DNA of 64,000 bases from assembly GCA_004293365.1 (NCBI GenBank), contig RDYN01000013.1, forward strand, positions 1 to 64,000, in the 5' to 3' direction. The first letter of the stretch is position 1, and each line of letters opens with the position of its first letter. Below, one piece after another: positions 24,033-32,838 of this stretch. A model generated the notes under the pieces. That model searched no databases and had not been told where the DNA came from. It saw only the letters and a program-made list of their open reading frames with translations. Both the position numbers and the translations under genes were made by a program. The stretch is from Oscillatoriales cyanobacterium. GTDB lineage: Bacteria; Cyanobacteriota; Cyanobacteriia; Cyanobacteriales; Microcoleaceae.

Positions 24033-25683
24033 AAAAATTCTGATAGTTGAGGACGAAAGCATCATTGCGGAAGACATTTCCGACAGTTTAATATCGAGAG
24101 GGTATAGCATAACAGGTATTGTGTATTCTGGAGAAGAAGCGATTGAATCCGCAGCCGAATTCAGACCAGATTTAGTTTTGATGGATGTTAACCTCCAAGG
24201 AGAAATCGACGGAATTACAGCAGCAGAAGAAATTCGATCGCGCTTTCAGATTCCGGTAGTTTATTTGACAGCTTATGCGGACGAAAACACTTTGCGGCGC
24301 GTCAATGCGACGAAACCTTTCGGCTATATAGTGAAACCATTTGAAGAAAAAAACTTGCACACAACTATTCAAATAGCTCTCCACCGACATCAGCACGACT
24401 GCTTGACAAACTTGCCAAATCGTTCGCTGTTACGAGAGCAGCTAAGTTTGGTATTAGACACGCAAAAAGAATTGCCCGCAATGATTCCCGTTGTTATTCT
24501 TAGTTTAGATAGAATTAACCGGATTAACAGTACCTTGGGGCATGATATCGGCGACTGCGTACTTTGCAAAGTTGCTGAACGGTTGAGCAACTGCACGGAG
24601 AATATTAATATTGTGGCTCGTTTGGAATCTGCCGAATTTGCAATTGTTCTCGAACCAGTTGCCGAAAAACAGGATGCTGCCAAGATTGCTCGAAACATTT
24701 TAGATATTGTAGCCCAAGCTATGATTGTCAAAGGCTCGGAACTCTATGTCACGGCAAGTATGGGCATTTCTTTGTCTCCTGGCGACGGCAACGATGGAGA
24801 AGAACTGCTAAAAAATGCTTATACAGCTATGTACAATTCTCAGCAACAAGGTGGCAACAAGTATCAGTTTTATGCTGCAAAAGTTGCGAATAATTATATC
24901 AATAAATTTACTCAAGAGACTTGCCTGCGAAATGCTTTAAAGCGCTCGGAATTTGAAGTTTACTATGAGCCGCAAATAGAAATTAAAACCGGAAGAATTA
25001 TTGGTGCTGAAGCTTTGGTGCGCTGGAACCATCCAAAAAGGGGCAGAGTTTCCCCTGCGGAATTTATTCCCATGGCTGAAGAGATGGGCTTGATTGCACC
25101 GCTGGGCGAATGGGTGTTAGAGACTGCTTGCCGGCAAACTAAAGCTTGGCAAATAGAGGGTTTACCTCCGCTGCGGGTATCAGTCAACCTGTCAGCCCGC
25201 CAGTTTGAGCAAAAAAATTTGACGGAGAGAGTTAGCGAGATATTGAGAGAAACTAATCTCGCTCCTAAATGCCTGCAATTAGAATTGACGGAAGGTCTAA
25301 TTTTGCAAGATGAAAAAGCGGCAGCTCTAGCTTTTACGGTGTGGAGAGATATGGGGATTCAGATAGCAATTGATGATTTTGGTACGGGATATGCTTCTTT
25401 GAGTTATCCGAAACGCTTGCCGTTTGATGCAATCAAAATTGACAAGAGTTTTATTCGCGATATTGCTGACGATCGCCAAAATGCAGCAATTACGGTGGCG
25501 ATTATTCAAATGGCGCACTCCATGAATATGACTGTGATTGCTGAGGGGGTAGAAAATCAGCGGGAACTTGCTTTTTTGTGCGATCGCGATTGCGACGAAA
25601 TTCAAGGTCATTTTTTCAGTCAGGCTTTGCCAAAGCCAGAGTTTGCAGCGCTACTGAAAAGCGATAAGTGCTGGAAATTATAG
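24022..25683 (+). CDS. REC-GGDEF(degenerate)-EAL response regulator
   Basis: A 553-aa regulator of cyclic-di-GMP. The receiver domain has the phosphoacceptor Asp55 in LVLMDVNL and a Lys in KPFGYIVKPF. The GGDEF domain (about 130-285) carries ESAEF instead of GGDEF near residue 203, so it should not make c-di-GMP. The EAL domain (about 295-545) keeps AEALVRW, VNLSARQF, LELTEG, DDFGTGYASL, IKIDKSF, AEGVEN and QGHFFS, the full set needed for phosphodiesterase activity. The start overlaps the kinase gene by 11 bases, with AGGAGA at 24009-24014 as ribosome site. Phosphorylation probably controls c-di-GMP breakdown. Confidence 0.92.
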   Translation: MSNKKILIVEDESIIAEDISDSLISRGYSITGIVYSGEEAIESAAEFRPDLVLMDVNLQGEIDGITAAEEIRSRFQIPVVYLTAYADENTLRRVNATKPFGYIVKPFEEKNLHTTIQIALHRHQHDCLTNLPNRSLLREQLSLVLDTQKELPAMIPVVILSLDRINRINSTLGHDIGDCVLCKVAERLSNCTENINIVARLESAEFAIVLEPVAEKQDAAKIARNILDIVAQAMIVKGSELYVTASMGISLSPGDGNDGEELLKNAYTAMYNSQQQGGNKYQFYAAKVANNYINKFTQETCLRNALKRSEFEVYYEPQIEIKTGRIIGAEALVRWNHPKRGRVSPAEFIPMAEEMGLIAPLGEWVLETACRQTKAWQIEGLPPLRVSVNLSARQFEQKNLTERVSEILRETNLAPKCLQLELTEGLILQDEKAAALAFTVWRDMGIQIAIDDFGTGYASLSYPKRLPFDAIKIDKSFIRDIADDRQNAAITVAIIQMAHSMNMTVIAEGVENQRELAFLCDRDCDEIQGHFFSQALPKPEFAALLKSDKCWKL

Positions 25684-25694
25684 GTAAGGGTGAA

Positions 25695-25889
25695 TGGGGC
25701 ATGGGGCATGGGGCATGGGGCATGGGGCATGGGGCATGGGGCATGGGGCATGGGGCATGGGGCATCGGGAATTTTCCCTCAGGACTAATGACGAATGACG
25801 AATGACGAATGACGAATGACTAATGACGAATGACGAATGACTGATGACTGATGACTGATGACTGATGACTGATGACTGATGACTGATGA
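25695..25889. repeat. Two adjoining heptamer tandem repeats
   Basis: About ten copies of GGGGCAT run from 25695 to 25765; after a short unique piece, about fifteen copies of GAATGAC/GATGACT-type heptamers run from 25788 to 25889. Both have period seven, as do other tandem arrays here. They separate convergent genes. Heptameric STRR sequences are known in filamentous cyanobacteria. Confidence 0.9.
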
Positions 25890-27218
25890 CTAATTAAAAA
25901 GATGCGATCGACCAACCAACCAGCGCCCCAACCACAACCCGAAACCGGAAGTAGTCACTAACAGGATAGATGTGTAGAGTCCGCCACCTATGCCGATCGA
26001 CCTTTCTCCAGCTACCATCCGCGCCACAACTCCCGCAATAATCCCGATCGCAGCCCAAGCCCCATAAACAGCCTGAGATCCCGCGATAGCCAAGGCTTGG
26101 GCGAGATCCCCGGAACCCGCAGCAGTCAAAGCCCCCGCCCACGCACCAATCCCCAGCCCGATCGCACCTCCAAGCCCGACGGGGCAACCTGAATGCAGGC
26201 CTAGTTCCGCCGCCAGCCCGCACATCAAGCCGACAATCCCCCAACAAACCGCCTCCACTAACACCTTGAGCCAATTCCCGGAACCCGTTCCCGCCATCAA
26301 TCCCACCACTGTCAGCACTCCCGCTGCTGCCAAAACTACAGCCACGGCCCGAGACTCGGCCTCAGAACTGGCGATCGCCCCCAGACCAGCCCCAACTAGC
26401 GCCCAAGCAGCTCCTGTTAGCGTTCCTCCGGCTTGAAAACCGGCGATCGACCCCCCCACCGTCCCAGCCAAAACTAACGCCGCCAGCCACACTCTAGGCG
26501 TTGCCGAACCCTCCGCCAGCAAAATCGCGGCCCACAGCCAATCCGCACCGCAGATTAAAGTCCACATCCACAGCGGGGCGGCGAATACCGTCAAAATCCA
26601 ACCCGTCAAAGCGTAACTCGCCACGGCGAGTGTCAGCGGCCCCCAAGGGAAGCTTGAATATTTTTGAGATAGCCGCGGTTGTGAGTATTGAGTCGGAAAT
26701 TCTTTTTTCCGGTTCGGGGTAAGGTAGGGATATTTTTGAGATGGCCGCGCTTCCCTCGCCGCGGTGGGCCCAGATTGTTTTTTTCCCCCCCACGTTTGGC
26801 GATTTTGAGTTGTAAATCGTTTCTTGTTTTTCGGGTTGTTTGGAGTTGAAATTTTGTGGGATGCGGCTTTTTTTTGCCGGGTTTGAGTGCGCTGGGAACC
26901 GGGCTTGCGGGCTGATTTTGCCGAACGCCTTCTCAGTGGCTTTTCGGGCGGCTTTTCTGCTGGTGGCGGCGGTGCGGGCTGCTGAGATTGTTTGTCGATC
27001 GCCTGCGGTGGAGGCTGACTCAGAAATAACACCAACTCGTCGTAAGCTTGATTGATTTCTGTTAATCTTTGTTGGGCTTTTTGTTGCAGGCGATCGTTGT
27101 GGACAAACCGATCGGGATGCCACACAAAGGCTAAATCCCTGTAAGCGCGCTTAATTTCTTCTAGGGAAGCTCCAGGCTCTATTTCGAGGATTTCGTAGCA
27201 TCGATTAATGTCAGCCAT
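25890..27218 (-). CDS. J-domain membrane protein
   Basis: A 442-aa protein. The N-terminal J-domain (residues 5-70) has the essential HPD at 34-36 in FVWHPDRF and would stimulate an Hsp70. A Pro/Lys/Arg-rich linker (70-185) follows, and then a Gly/Ala-rich region of many hydrophobic segments (about 190-440), predicted to be a membrane domain. The start at 27218 gives the family N-terminus ADINRCYEILEIEPGASLEE; 16 extra codons upstream are unlikely. It could recruit Hsp70 to a membrane. No chaperone gene is adjacent. Confidence 0.85.
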   Translation of the reverse strand: MADINRCYEILEIEPGASLEEIKRAYRDLAFVWHPDRFVHNDRLQQKAQQRLTEINQAYDELVLFLSQPPPQAIDKQSQQPAPPPPAEKPPEKPLRRRSAKSARKPGSQRTQTRQKKAASHKISTPNNPKNKKRFTTQNRQTWGGKKQSGPTAAREARPSQKYPYLTPNRKKEFPTQYSQPRLSQKYSSFPWGPLTLAVASYALTGWILTVFAAPLWMWTLICGADWLWAAILLAEGSATPRVWLAALVLAGTVGGSIAGFQAGGTLTGAAWALVGAGLGAIASSEAESRAVAVVLAAAGVLTVVGLMAGTGSGNWLKVLVEAVCWGIVGLMCGLAAELGLHSGCPVGLGGAIGLGIGAWAGALTAAGSGDLAQALAIAGSQAVYGAWAAIGIIAGVVARMVAGERSIGIGGGLYTSILLVTTSGFGLWLGRWLVGRSHLFN

Positions 27219-27460
27219 AGGCTTCGATCGGCAGGTGTTGGTATAATTTGCGATCGCACGTAACATCTTCTACTATTCTGAGCCAAGCTGCACAATACGC
27301 CGATCGAGCGATTTTAGATTTTAGATTTGGGATTTGGGATTGAAGAATTGGGAATGACAGATTTTATAAGGGTTTAGAGCTTTTTTGCGGTTCCGTTCGG
27401 TTTTAAAACTGGTATGACAACTGGCTACAATGGAAAAATAGTTTCGGGCGATCGCCATCT

Positions 27461-30400
27461 GTGTCAGTGTCGGAAAATCAAGCTCCCACCTTCATCTTAG
27501 TTGACGGCCACTCCCTGGCTTTTCGTTCCTACTTCGCCTTTGCCAAAAGTCGAGACGGAGGCTTGCGAACTACGACAGGCATTCCCACCAGCGTCTGTTT
27601 TGGCTTTCTCAAGTCGCTGCTGGAAGTCATGGCCGCCCACGATCCCCAGTACATGGCGATCGCCTTTGACCTCGCCGCGCCCACTTTTCGCCACGAAGCA
27701 GACGAAACTTACAAAGCCGGTCGCGCGGAAACTCCCGAAGATTTTAAGCCGGATATCAAAAACCTGCAAGAACTCCTCGGCTATCTCAATTTACCAGCAG
27801 TCACCGCTCCGGGCTACGAAGCCGACGATGTTTTGGGAACTTTGGCGAACAAAGCCAGCGCCGCGGGTTATGCGGTGAAAATCCTCACGGGCGATCGAGA
27901 TTTGTTTCAATTAGTAGAAACCGAGAAACACATCAGCGTATTGTACTTGAGCACGGATGAACTCAGGCGATCGGGCAAAGGCAAATCCCAAGAATACGGC
28001 CCGGAAGAAGTCAAAGAAAAACTCGGCATTTTACCAGCACAAGTAATAGATTACAAAGCCCTCTGCGGCGACAAATCCGACAACATCCCCGGAGTCAAAG
28101 GCATCGGCGACAAAACCGCCCTGCAATTATTGAAAGCTTACAATACCCTCGATGGCATCTATGCTGCGATCGACGACATTAAAGGAGCAACCAAGAAAAA
28201 GCTCGAAGAAGGCAAAGAAGCCGCCTATCATTCTCAAAAAATGGCGACAATTATTCAAGAAGTTCCCCTAGAAATTAACTTAGAAGATTGCCAGCTCAAA
28301 GGTTTTGATGAAGCCGCCTTGATTCCGATGCTGGAAAAGTTGGAATTTAAAACATTTTTGAGTAAGGTTAAACAGATTCAGAAGAGGTTCGGGGGGGAGG
28401 AAGGTTCGGCAGCGGATTTTGTAGCGGATGTAGCGGATGTAGCGGATGTTGAGAAGAAGAGAGAATCAACAGGGGAAGTTGCAATCTCCGAAGAACAAAG
28501 TAACGCGAATAATTCAACAAATGCCTCGCGTGCAAATTCTAACGCTGCTGAAGAAGATGCGTTGTGGTTTTGGAAGAAGGAGGATATTCCTAAATCGCCG
28601 ATCAAACCCCGGATAATTCAAACAATAGAACAGTTAAACGAATTAATTCAACTGCTGCAAACCTTCACCGACAAAAACTCACCCGTGGCGTGGGATACCG
28701 AAACCACCGCCATCGAACCGCGAGATGCCGAATTAGTCGGAATTGGCTGCTGTTGGGGAACCGGAGAACAAGATTTAGCTTACATTCCCACGGGACACAA
28801 AACAGGCACAAATTTGGACAAAGCCACGGTTTTAAATGCTTTGCGTCCGATTTTGGAAAGCGAGAATTATCCCAAGGCGCTGCAAAATGCTAAATTCGAT
28901 CGATCGATCCTGCGCTGTCAAGGAATCAAACTCGCCGGCGTCGTATTTGACACCATGCTAGCCAGTTACGTACTCAACCCAGAAACCAGCCACAGTCTCA
29001 GCGAACTGTCAAGGAAATACTTAGGCATTGTCGCAGAAAGTTACAAAGAATTAGTACCTAAAAACAAGACAATTGCTGACATCAGTATTATCAAAGTAGC
29101 CGACTACTGCGGCATGGATGTTCACACCACATTTCTGTTAGTAGCAAAACTTAAATCAGAGTTAGATGAAGTCGATCAAGCTAACTTGCCCGAAAAACCA
29201 TTGAACGATTTACTGCTAGAAGTAGAACAGCCTTTAGAACCTGTTTTAGCAGAAATGGAATACTGCGGAATTCGCATTGATTCAGCTTATCTCAATACAC
29301 TTTCGCACCAGCTAGAAAAAAGCTTAGCGGAAATAGAAGAAAATACCTATGAAGCCGCGGGGAAAAAGTTTAATTTAGGTTCCCCAAAACAACTCAGCGA
29401 AATCTTGTTAGAAAAAATCCCCGAGCAGTTTCAGAAAAAGTCTCGCAAAACTAAGACGGGATACTCGACAGACGCCGCTGTTTTGGATAAATTGCAAGGA
29501 GACCACCCGATTGTAGATGATTTATTAGAACACCGAACATTATCCAAATTAAAATCAACTTACGTCGATGCTTTGCCGCAGTTGGTGCGTGCGGATACCG
29601 GGCGAGTCCATACAGATTTCAACCAAGCTGCAACGGGTACGGGCCGACTTTCTTCTTCCAATCCCAATTTACAAAATATTCCGATCCGCACCGAGTTTTC
29701 GCGGCAAATCCGCAAGGCTTTCTTACCTGAGTCGGGTTGGCTGATGGTGTCGGCTGATTATTCTCAAATTGAGCTGCGAATTTTGGCTCATTTGAGTCAA
29801 GAACCTCTGCTGCTAGAAGCTTACAAAAATAATCAAGATGTGCATACCTTGACGGCTCAACTGCTGTTTGAAAAGGAAACAATCACGCCGGATGAAAGAC
29901 GGTTTGGCAAAACGATTAATTTTGGGGTAGTTTATGGTATGGGGGCGATTAAGTTTGGGCGATCGATGGGCAAATCTTCCGCAGACGGTAAAAAGTTTAT
30001 TGAACGATTCAACCAGCGTTACAGTAAAGTCTTTGAATTCTTGGAAAAAGTAAAAAAAGAGGCGATCGCCCTAGGCTACGTTTCAACTATACTAGGTCGC
30101 CGCCGCTACTTGAATTTCGAGAGCGACACAATCCGCAGGTTAAAAGGCAGCAACCCGGAAGACATTCACTCCAGCCTACTTAAGTCTCTCACTAAAAATG
30201 ACGCCCAATCTTTGCGGGCCGCAGCCAACGCTCCCATCCAAGGCTCCAGTGCTGATATCATTAAACTTGCCATGATTGAGGTAGACAAAATTTTGCAAAA
30301 CTATCAGGCGCGGCTGCTGCTGCAAGTTCACGACGAATTAATCTTTGAAGTACCTCCCGATGAATGGGAAGAATTGCAGCCAAAAATTAGAACGGCGATG

Positions 30401-30475
30401 GAAAATGCTCTGCCGCTTAGCGTACCCCTGATAGTTGACATCCACGCGGGGCAAAATTGGATGGAAACTAAATAA
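27461..30475 (+). CDS. polA: DNA polymerase I
   Basis: A 1004-aa repair and Okazaki-fragment polymerase. Residues 1-300 are the 5'-3' exonuclease (FILVDGHSLAFRSYFAF, ADDVLGTLA, GDRDLFQL). Residues about 390-580 are the 3'-5' exonuclease, with the acidic DTE in AWDTETTAIE near 412, so proofreading looks intact. The polymerase domain has motif A DYSQIELRIL near 765, motif B RRFGKTINFGVVYG near 815 and motif C QVHDE near 956. The linker around 325-370 is a low-complexity insertion coded partly by a 9-base tandem repeat (GCGGATGTA). Start is GTG at 27461 or at 27467. Confidence 0.97.
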   Translation: MSVSENQAPTFILVDGHSLAFRSYFAFAKSRDGGLRTTTGIPTSVCFGFLKSLLEVMAAHDPQYMAIAFDLAAPTFRHEADETYKAGRAETPEDFKPDIKNLQELLGYLNLPAVTAPGYEADDVLGTLANKASAAGYAVKILTGDRDLFQLVETEKHISVLYLSTDELRRSGKGKSQEYGPEEVKEKLGILPAQVIDYKALCGDKSDNIPGVKGIGDKTALQLLKAYNTLDGIYAAIDDIKGATKKKLEEGKEAAYHSQKMATIIQEVPLEINLEDCQLKGFDEAALIPMLEKLEFKTFLSKVKQIQKRFGGEEGSAADFVADVADVADVEKKRESTGEVAISEEQSNANNSTNASRANSNAAEEDALWFWKKEDIPKSPIKPRIIQTIEQLNELIQLLQTFTDKNSPVAWDTETTAIEPRDAELVGIGCCWGTGEQDLAYIPTGHKTGTNLDKATVLNALRPILESENYPKALQNAKFDRSILRCQGIKLAGVVFDTMLASYVLNPETSHSLSELSRKYLGIVAESYKELVPKNKTIADISIIKVADYCGMDVHTTFLLVAKLKSELDEVDQANLPEKPLNDLLLEVEQPLEPVLAEMEYCGIRIDSAYLNTLSHQLEKSLAEIEENTYEAAGKKFNLGSPKQLSEILLEKIPEQFQKKSRKTKTGYSTDAAVLDKLQGDHPIVDDLLEHRTLSKLKSTYVDALPQLVRADTGRVHTDFNQAATGTGRLSSSNPNLQNIPIRTEFSRQIRKAFLPESGWLMVSADYSQIELRILAHLSQEPLLLEAYKNNQDVHTLTAQLLFEKETITPDERRFGKTINFGVVYGMGAIKFGRSMGKSSADGKKFIERFNQRYSKVFEFLEKVKKEAIALGYVSTILGRRRYLNFESDTIRRLKGSNPEDIHSSLLKSLTKNDAQSLRAAANAPIQGSSADIIKLAMIEVDKILQNYQARLLLQVHDELIFEVPPDEWEELQPKIRTAMENALPLSVPLIVDIHAGQNWMETK

Positions 30476-30488
30476 AAAAAAGAAAACT

Positions 30489-31061
30489 ATGACCAAAAAT
30501 AAAATCGCCCTTTCCCCTACAATCACCAGCTTGAGTGCAGTTGTTCTGCTTTTCCTACTCTCCGGCTGTCCGCAAAAGCTACCTCCCAACAATTATGCTG
30601 TCAAACGAGTCAGCGACGGCGATACCCTTGTCGCCAGCGATGCCGCCGGCAAAGATATTAAAGTACGTTTTGCCTGCATAGATGCACCGGAAATTGCCCA
30701 CAAAAAATCCGAAAAAAACAGCACAAAAGCAGCAGATAAAAATCAGTTCAAGTGGGGCAATCTAGCCCAGCAAAGAATGCAGCAGCTCGTCAAAGAAGGG
30801 GGTGATCGCGTGGTTTTGACAGTCACCGATACTGACCGCTACGGCCGCAAAGTTAGCGAAGTTCGCTTACCAAATGGCACATTTGCTCAAGAAGTTTTGG
30901 TGCGCGAAGGATTAGCAATGGTTTACACTCCATACTTAAAAAACTGTCCGAGTGCAAGTGTTGTGCAACAAGCAGAAGCCGAAGCCAAGAAAAATCGCCG
31001 CGGTATTTGGGGAGATTCTAAGTTTGTTCCAGCTTGGAATTTTCGGCACAGCGATAAATGA
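30489..31061 (+). CDS. Thermonuclease-like (SNase) lipoprotein
   Basis: A 190-aa protein with a lipoprotein signal: hydrophobic stretch and lipobox LLSGC, lipidated Cys27. The mature part is a staphylococcal-nuclease OB fold: VSDGDTLVA, VRFACIDAPE and DRYGRKV supply the Asp, Arg, Glu and second Arg of the active site. It would degrade nucleic acids at the outer face of a membrane in a Ca-dependent way. The ATG at 30489 is 13 bases after the polA stop, so the two may be co-transcribed. Confidence 0.9.
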   Translation: MTKNKIALSPTITSLSAVVLLFLLSGCPQKLPPNNYAVKRVSDGDTLVASDAAGKDIKVRFACIDAPEIAHKKSEKNSTKAADKNQFKWGNLAQQRMQQLVKEGGDRVVLTVTDTDRYGRKVSEVRLPNGTFAQEVLVREGLAMVYTPYLKNCPSASVVQQAEAEAKKNRRGIWGDSKFVPAWNFRHSDK

Positions 31062-31062
31062 A

Positions 31063-31254
31063 GTCATTAGTCATTAGTCATTAGTCATTAGTTATTAGTC
31101 ATTAGTCATTAGTTATTAGTCATTAGTTATTAGTCATTAGTCATTAGTTATTAGTCATTAGTTATTAGTCATTAGTTATTAGTCATTAGTTATTAGTCAT
31201 CCGTCATTAGTCATTAGTTATTAGTCATCCGTCATTAGTCATCCGTCATTAGTA
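31063..31254. repeat. Heptamer array AGTCATT / AGTTATT
   Basis: About 27 units of seven bases, mostly GTCATTA or GTTATTA with a few GTCATCC variants, following directly on the nuclease stop codon. Period seven again. Confidence 0.9.
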
Positions 31255-31257
31255 AAT

Positions 31258-31321
31258 GTAGGGTGCGTCACCACGAATAAATCTCGTTTCTATTGAGAGT
31301 TCTTATAGTGACGCACCCTAC
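31258..31321. repeat. Inverted repeat GTAGGGTGCGTCAC
   Basis: GTAGGGTGCGTCAC and GTGACGCACCCTAC enclose 36 bases. Related copies with GTAGGGTGCGTCGCC arms occur twice near 34615-34800 and in part at 18079-18139, so this is a dispersed small element. Confidence 0.85.
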
Positions 31322-31798
31322 CACTTATAACGGCGATGAATAACCCGGATTTGGTATTACAGGGTAAATGATTTACTCAATCAAACTTAAAAAGCTTAGC
31401 AACACAGGTTTCGGTGTACCGGATTTTTTTGAAAAAGGCGATCGCCAAAAAATTCAACCTATCTGTATATTGACATCAGCAAAATTATGTTGTTGATGTG
31501 GTATCTGCGAACCTGTATCAGGCATTTGAGAAACCAGGTTTCTAGACACCGATGCGGAGCATCCTAATTTAGTACAATACAAAGAGGACGAGGTTCGGCT
31601 CGTAATGTCCGCAATCAGTGGAGTTTGGGCGATAGCAGACGCCAGATTCATAATCGGCCAGACAGGAGTTCGATCGCATTTAGATGCGACTTTTTTTTGG
31701 GAAAAGTCAACAAATGTGATAGGCTCCAGATAAATCAATAGACTGCCGCGAAAAGCGGTCTATTGCAATCACCCAGAAATTAGTTTAAGGGGACATCA

Positions 31799-32323
31799 AT
31801 GAATATCAAACATTTGGTTATTTCCGGCATGGCTCTGCTGCTGGGTACTGCAATTGTAGGAACTGCGATCGCTCAAGAACTGACCAACGAGCAAAAAACT
31901 GTTACTTGTCGGTTGAAAACAGAAGTTGACCAGCGTTCGAGCAACGGTCAAAAATTGGTGTTTTGGCCATTGATAGGCACTGTTCGCAAGCAAGTTTCAT
32001 CTCCTTTTAGAGCCACGCTGCATCCAGATATTGAGTATGTTTTTGTAGCCACTTGCGACGGAAATTGCCAGGATTTAAACCTAACCCTCAAGGATGCTAA
32101 CAGTGGCCAAGAAATCGGTGCGAGTCAAAAGACTGGCGAACTGGTATCAATCTCTTTTACTCCGCCATCCCAAGGGGAATATCAAATCACTGCAAAGCCT
32201 GGGGAATGCACGAAGGAAGAGGGTTGCAGTTTTGGTATGGGAATCTTCGTTCCAGCAAGTGCTACCGTACCTAATGCTTCAAAACTTCCTGCTGACATAG
32301 CACAATTTCGACTTTGCCAGTAG
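31799..32323 (+). CDS. Hypothetical exported protein
   Basis: A 174-aa protein with a clear signal peptide (HLVISGMALLLGTAIVGTAI, likely cleaved after AIA before QEL). The mature part has six cysteines, beta-rich segments (YVFVATCDGNCQDLNLTLKD, FTPPSQGEYQITAKPGEC), and resembles the pre-peptidase or PPC-like domain seen in cyanobacterial periplasmic proteins (tentative). The ribosome site AAGGGGA precedes the ATG. It stands alone. Confidence 0.7.
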   Translation: MNIKHLVISGMALLLGTAIVGTAIAQELTNEQKTVTCRLKTEVDQRSSNGQKLVFWPLIGTVRKQVSSPFRATLHPDIEYVFVATCDGNCQDLNLTLKDANSGQEIGASQKTGELVSISFTPPSQGEYQITAKPGECTKEEGCSFGMGIFVPASATVPNASKLPADIAQFRLCQ

Positions 32324-32838
32324 AAGAATAGCGATAAGTTGTGAGTTGCGAGTAGAGTTGAGGATTGAATCACCAATCAAATTCATAACTCGCAACTTAT
32401 CACTCGCTACTTATAGCGGTTCTCATAAATATGAGTTATGCCAAATTCTGATACGATCGCCAAAAGAACACACGCGGAGAGCATCTTTACCGGAGAGAAG
32501 CCTCAGAGAGCCTATAGGAACTATCGTTTACCTTTTTCCCCCTTACCAATTACCTTGTTCCCAATTACCCTTTACCACAAGCGTCCCAGATCTATCAGAG
32601 AAAGGCTATATATAGCAACCGCCCGAGGGTGAGGACGTTCCTAATGTCTTAAACCCTGGCTTTTATTGCTTCTTGCTTCTGCCGGATTGCTTGTGCCATA
32701 ATTTTTTAACCATAACTCCCCCAAACTGTAAAGCCGATCGAGCTGTGGAACCCTGCAAAGACCCCATAAATGCCGAAATTTGGCTATTCGCCAGAACTTT
32801 ATTTATCCTCAGGCAGGCATGAATTAGAATAATAGATA
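32324..32838. other. Gene-free stretch with AAGTTGTGAGTTGCGAG hairpin
   Basis: GATAAGTTGTGAGTTGCGAG at 32334-32353 pairs with AACTCGCAACTTATC near 32387-32401, a stem that may end the preceding gene's transcript. CCCAATTACC-type heptamers occur near 32545-32575. No gene seen. Confidence 0.55.

Larger units (their letters stand above)
31062..31798. other. Gene-free stretch, repeat-rich
   Basis: Contains a heptamer array (31063-31254) and a GTAGGGTGCGTCAC inverted repeat (31258-31321). Further on are a partial AACCAGGTTTCT element near 31530-31543 and a hairpin AGACCGC/GCGGTCT-like (31741-31764, GACTGCCGCGAAAAGCGGTC) close to the next gene, which may be part of its leader. No gene seen. Confidence 0.6.

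Noticed and set aside
25894-26274. 126-codon Gly/Trp/Arg-rich minus-strand frame
   Set aside because: Shadow of the Gly/Ala-rich membrane part of the J-domain protein in another frame.
26494-27123. 209-codon Ser/Arg-rich minus-strand frame
   Set aside because: Shadow of the low-complexity linker of the J-domain protein.
31063-31254. Possible CRISPR or minisatellite with spacers
   Set aside because: Only seven-base units with small variation; no spacers.
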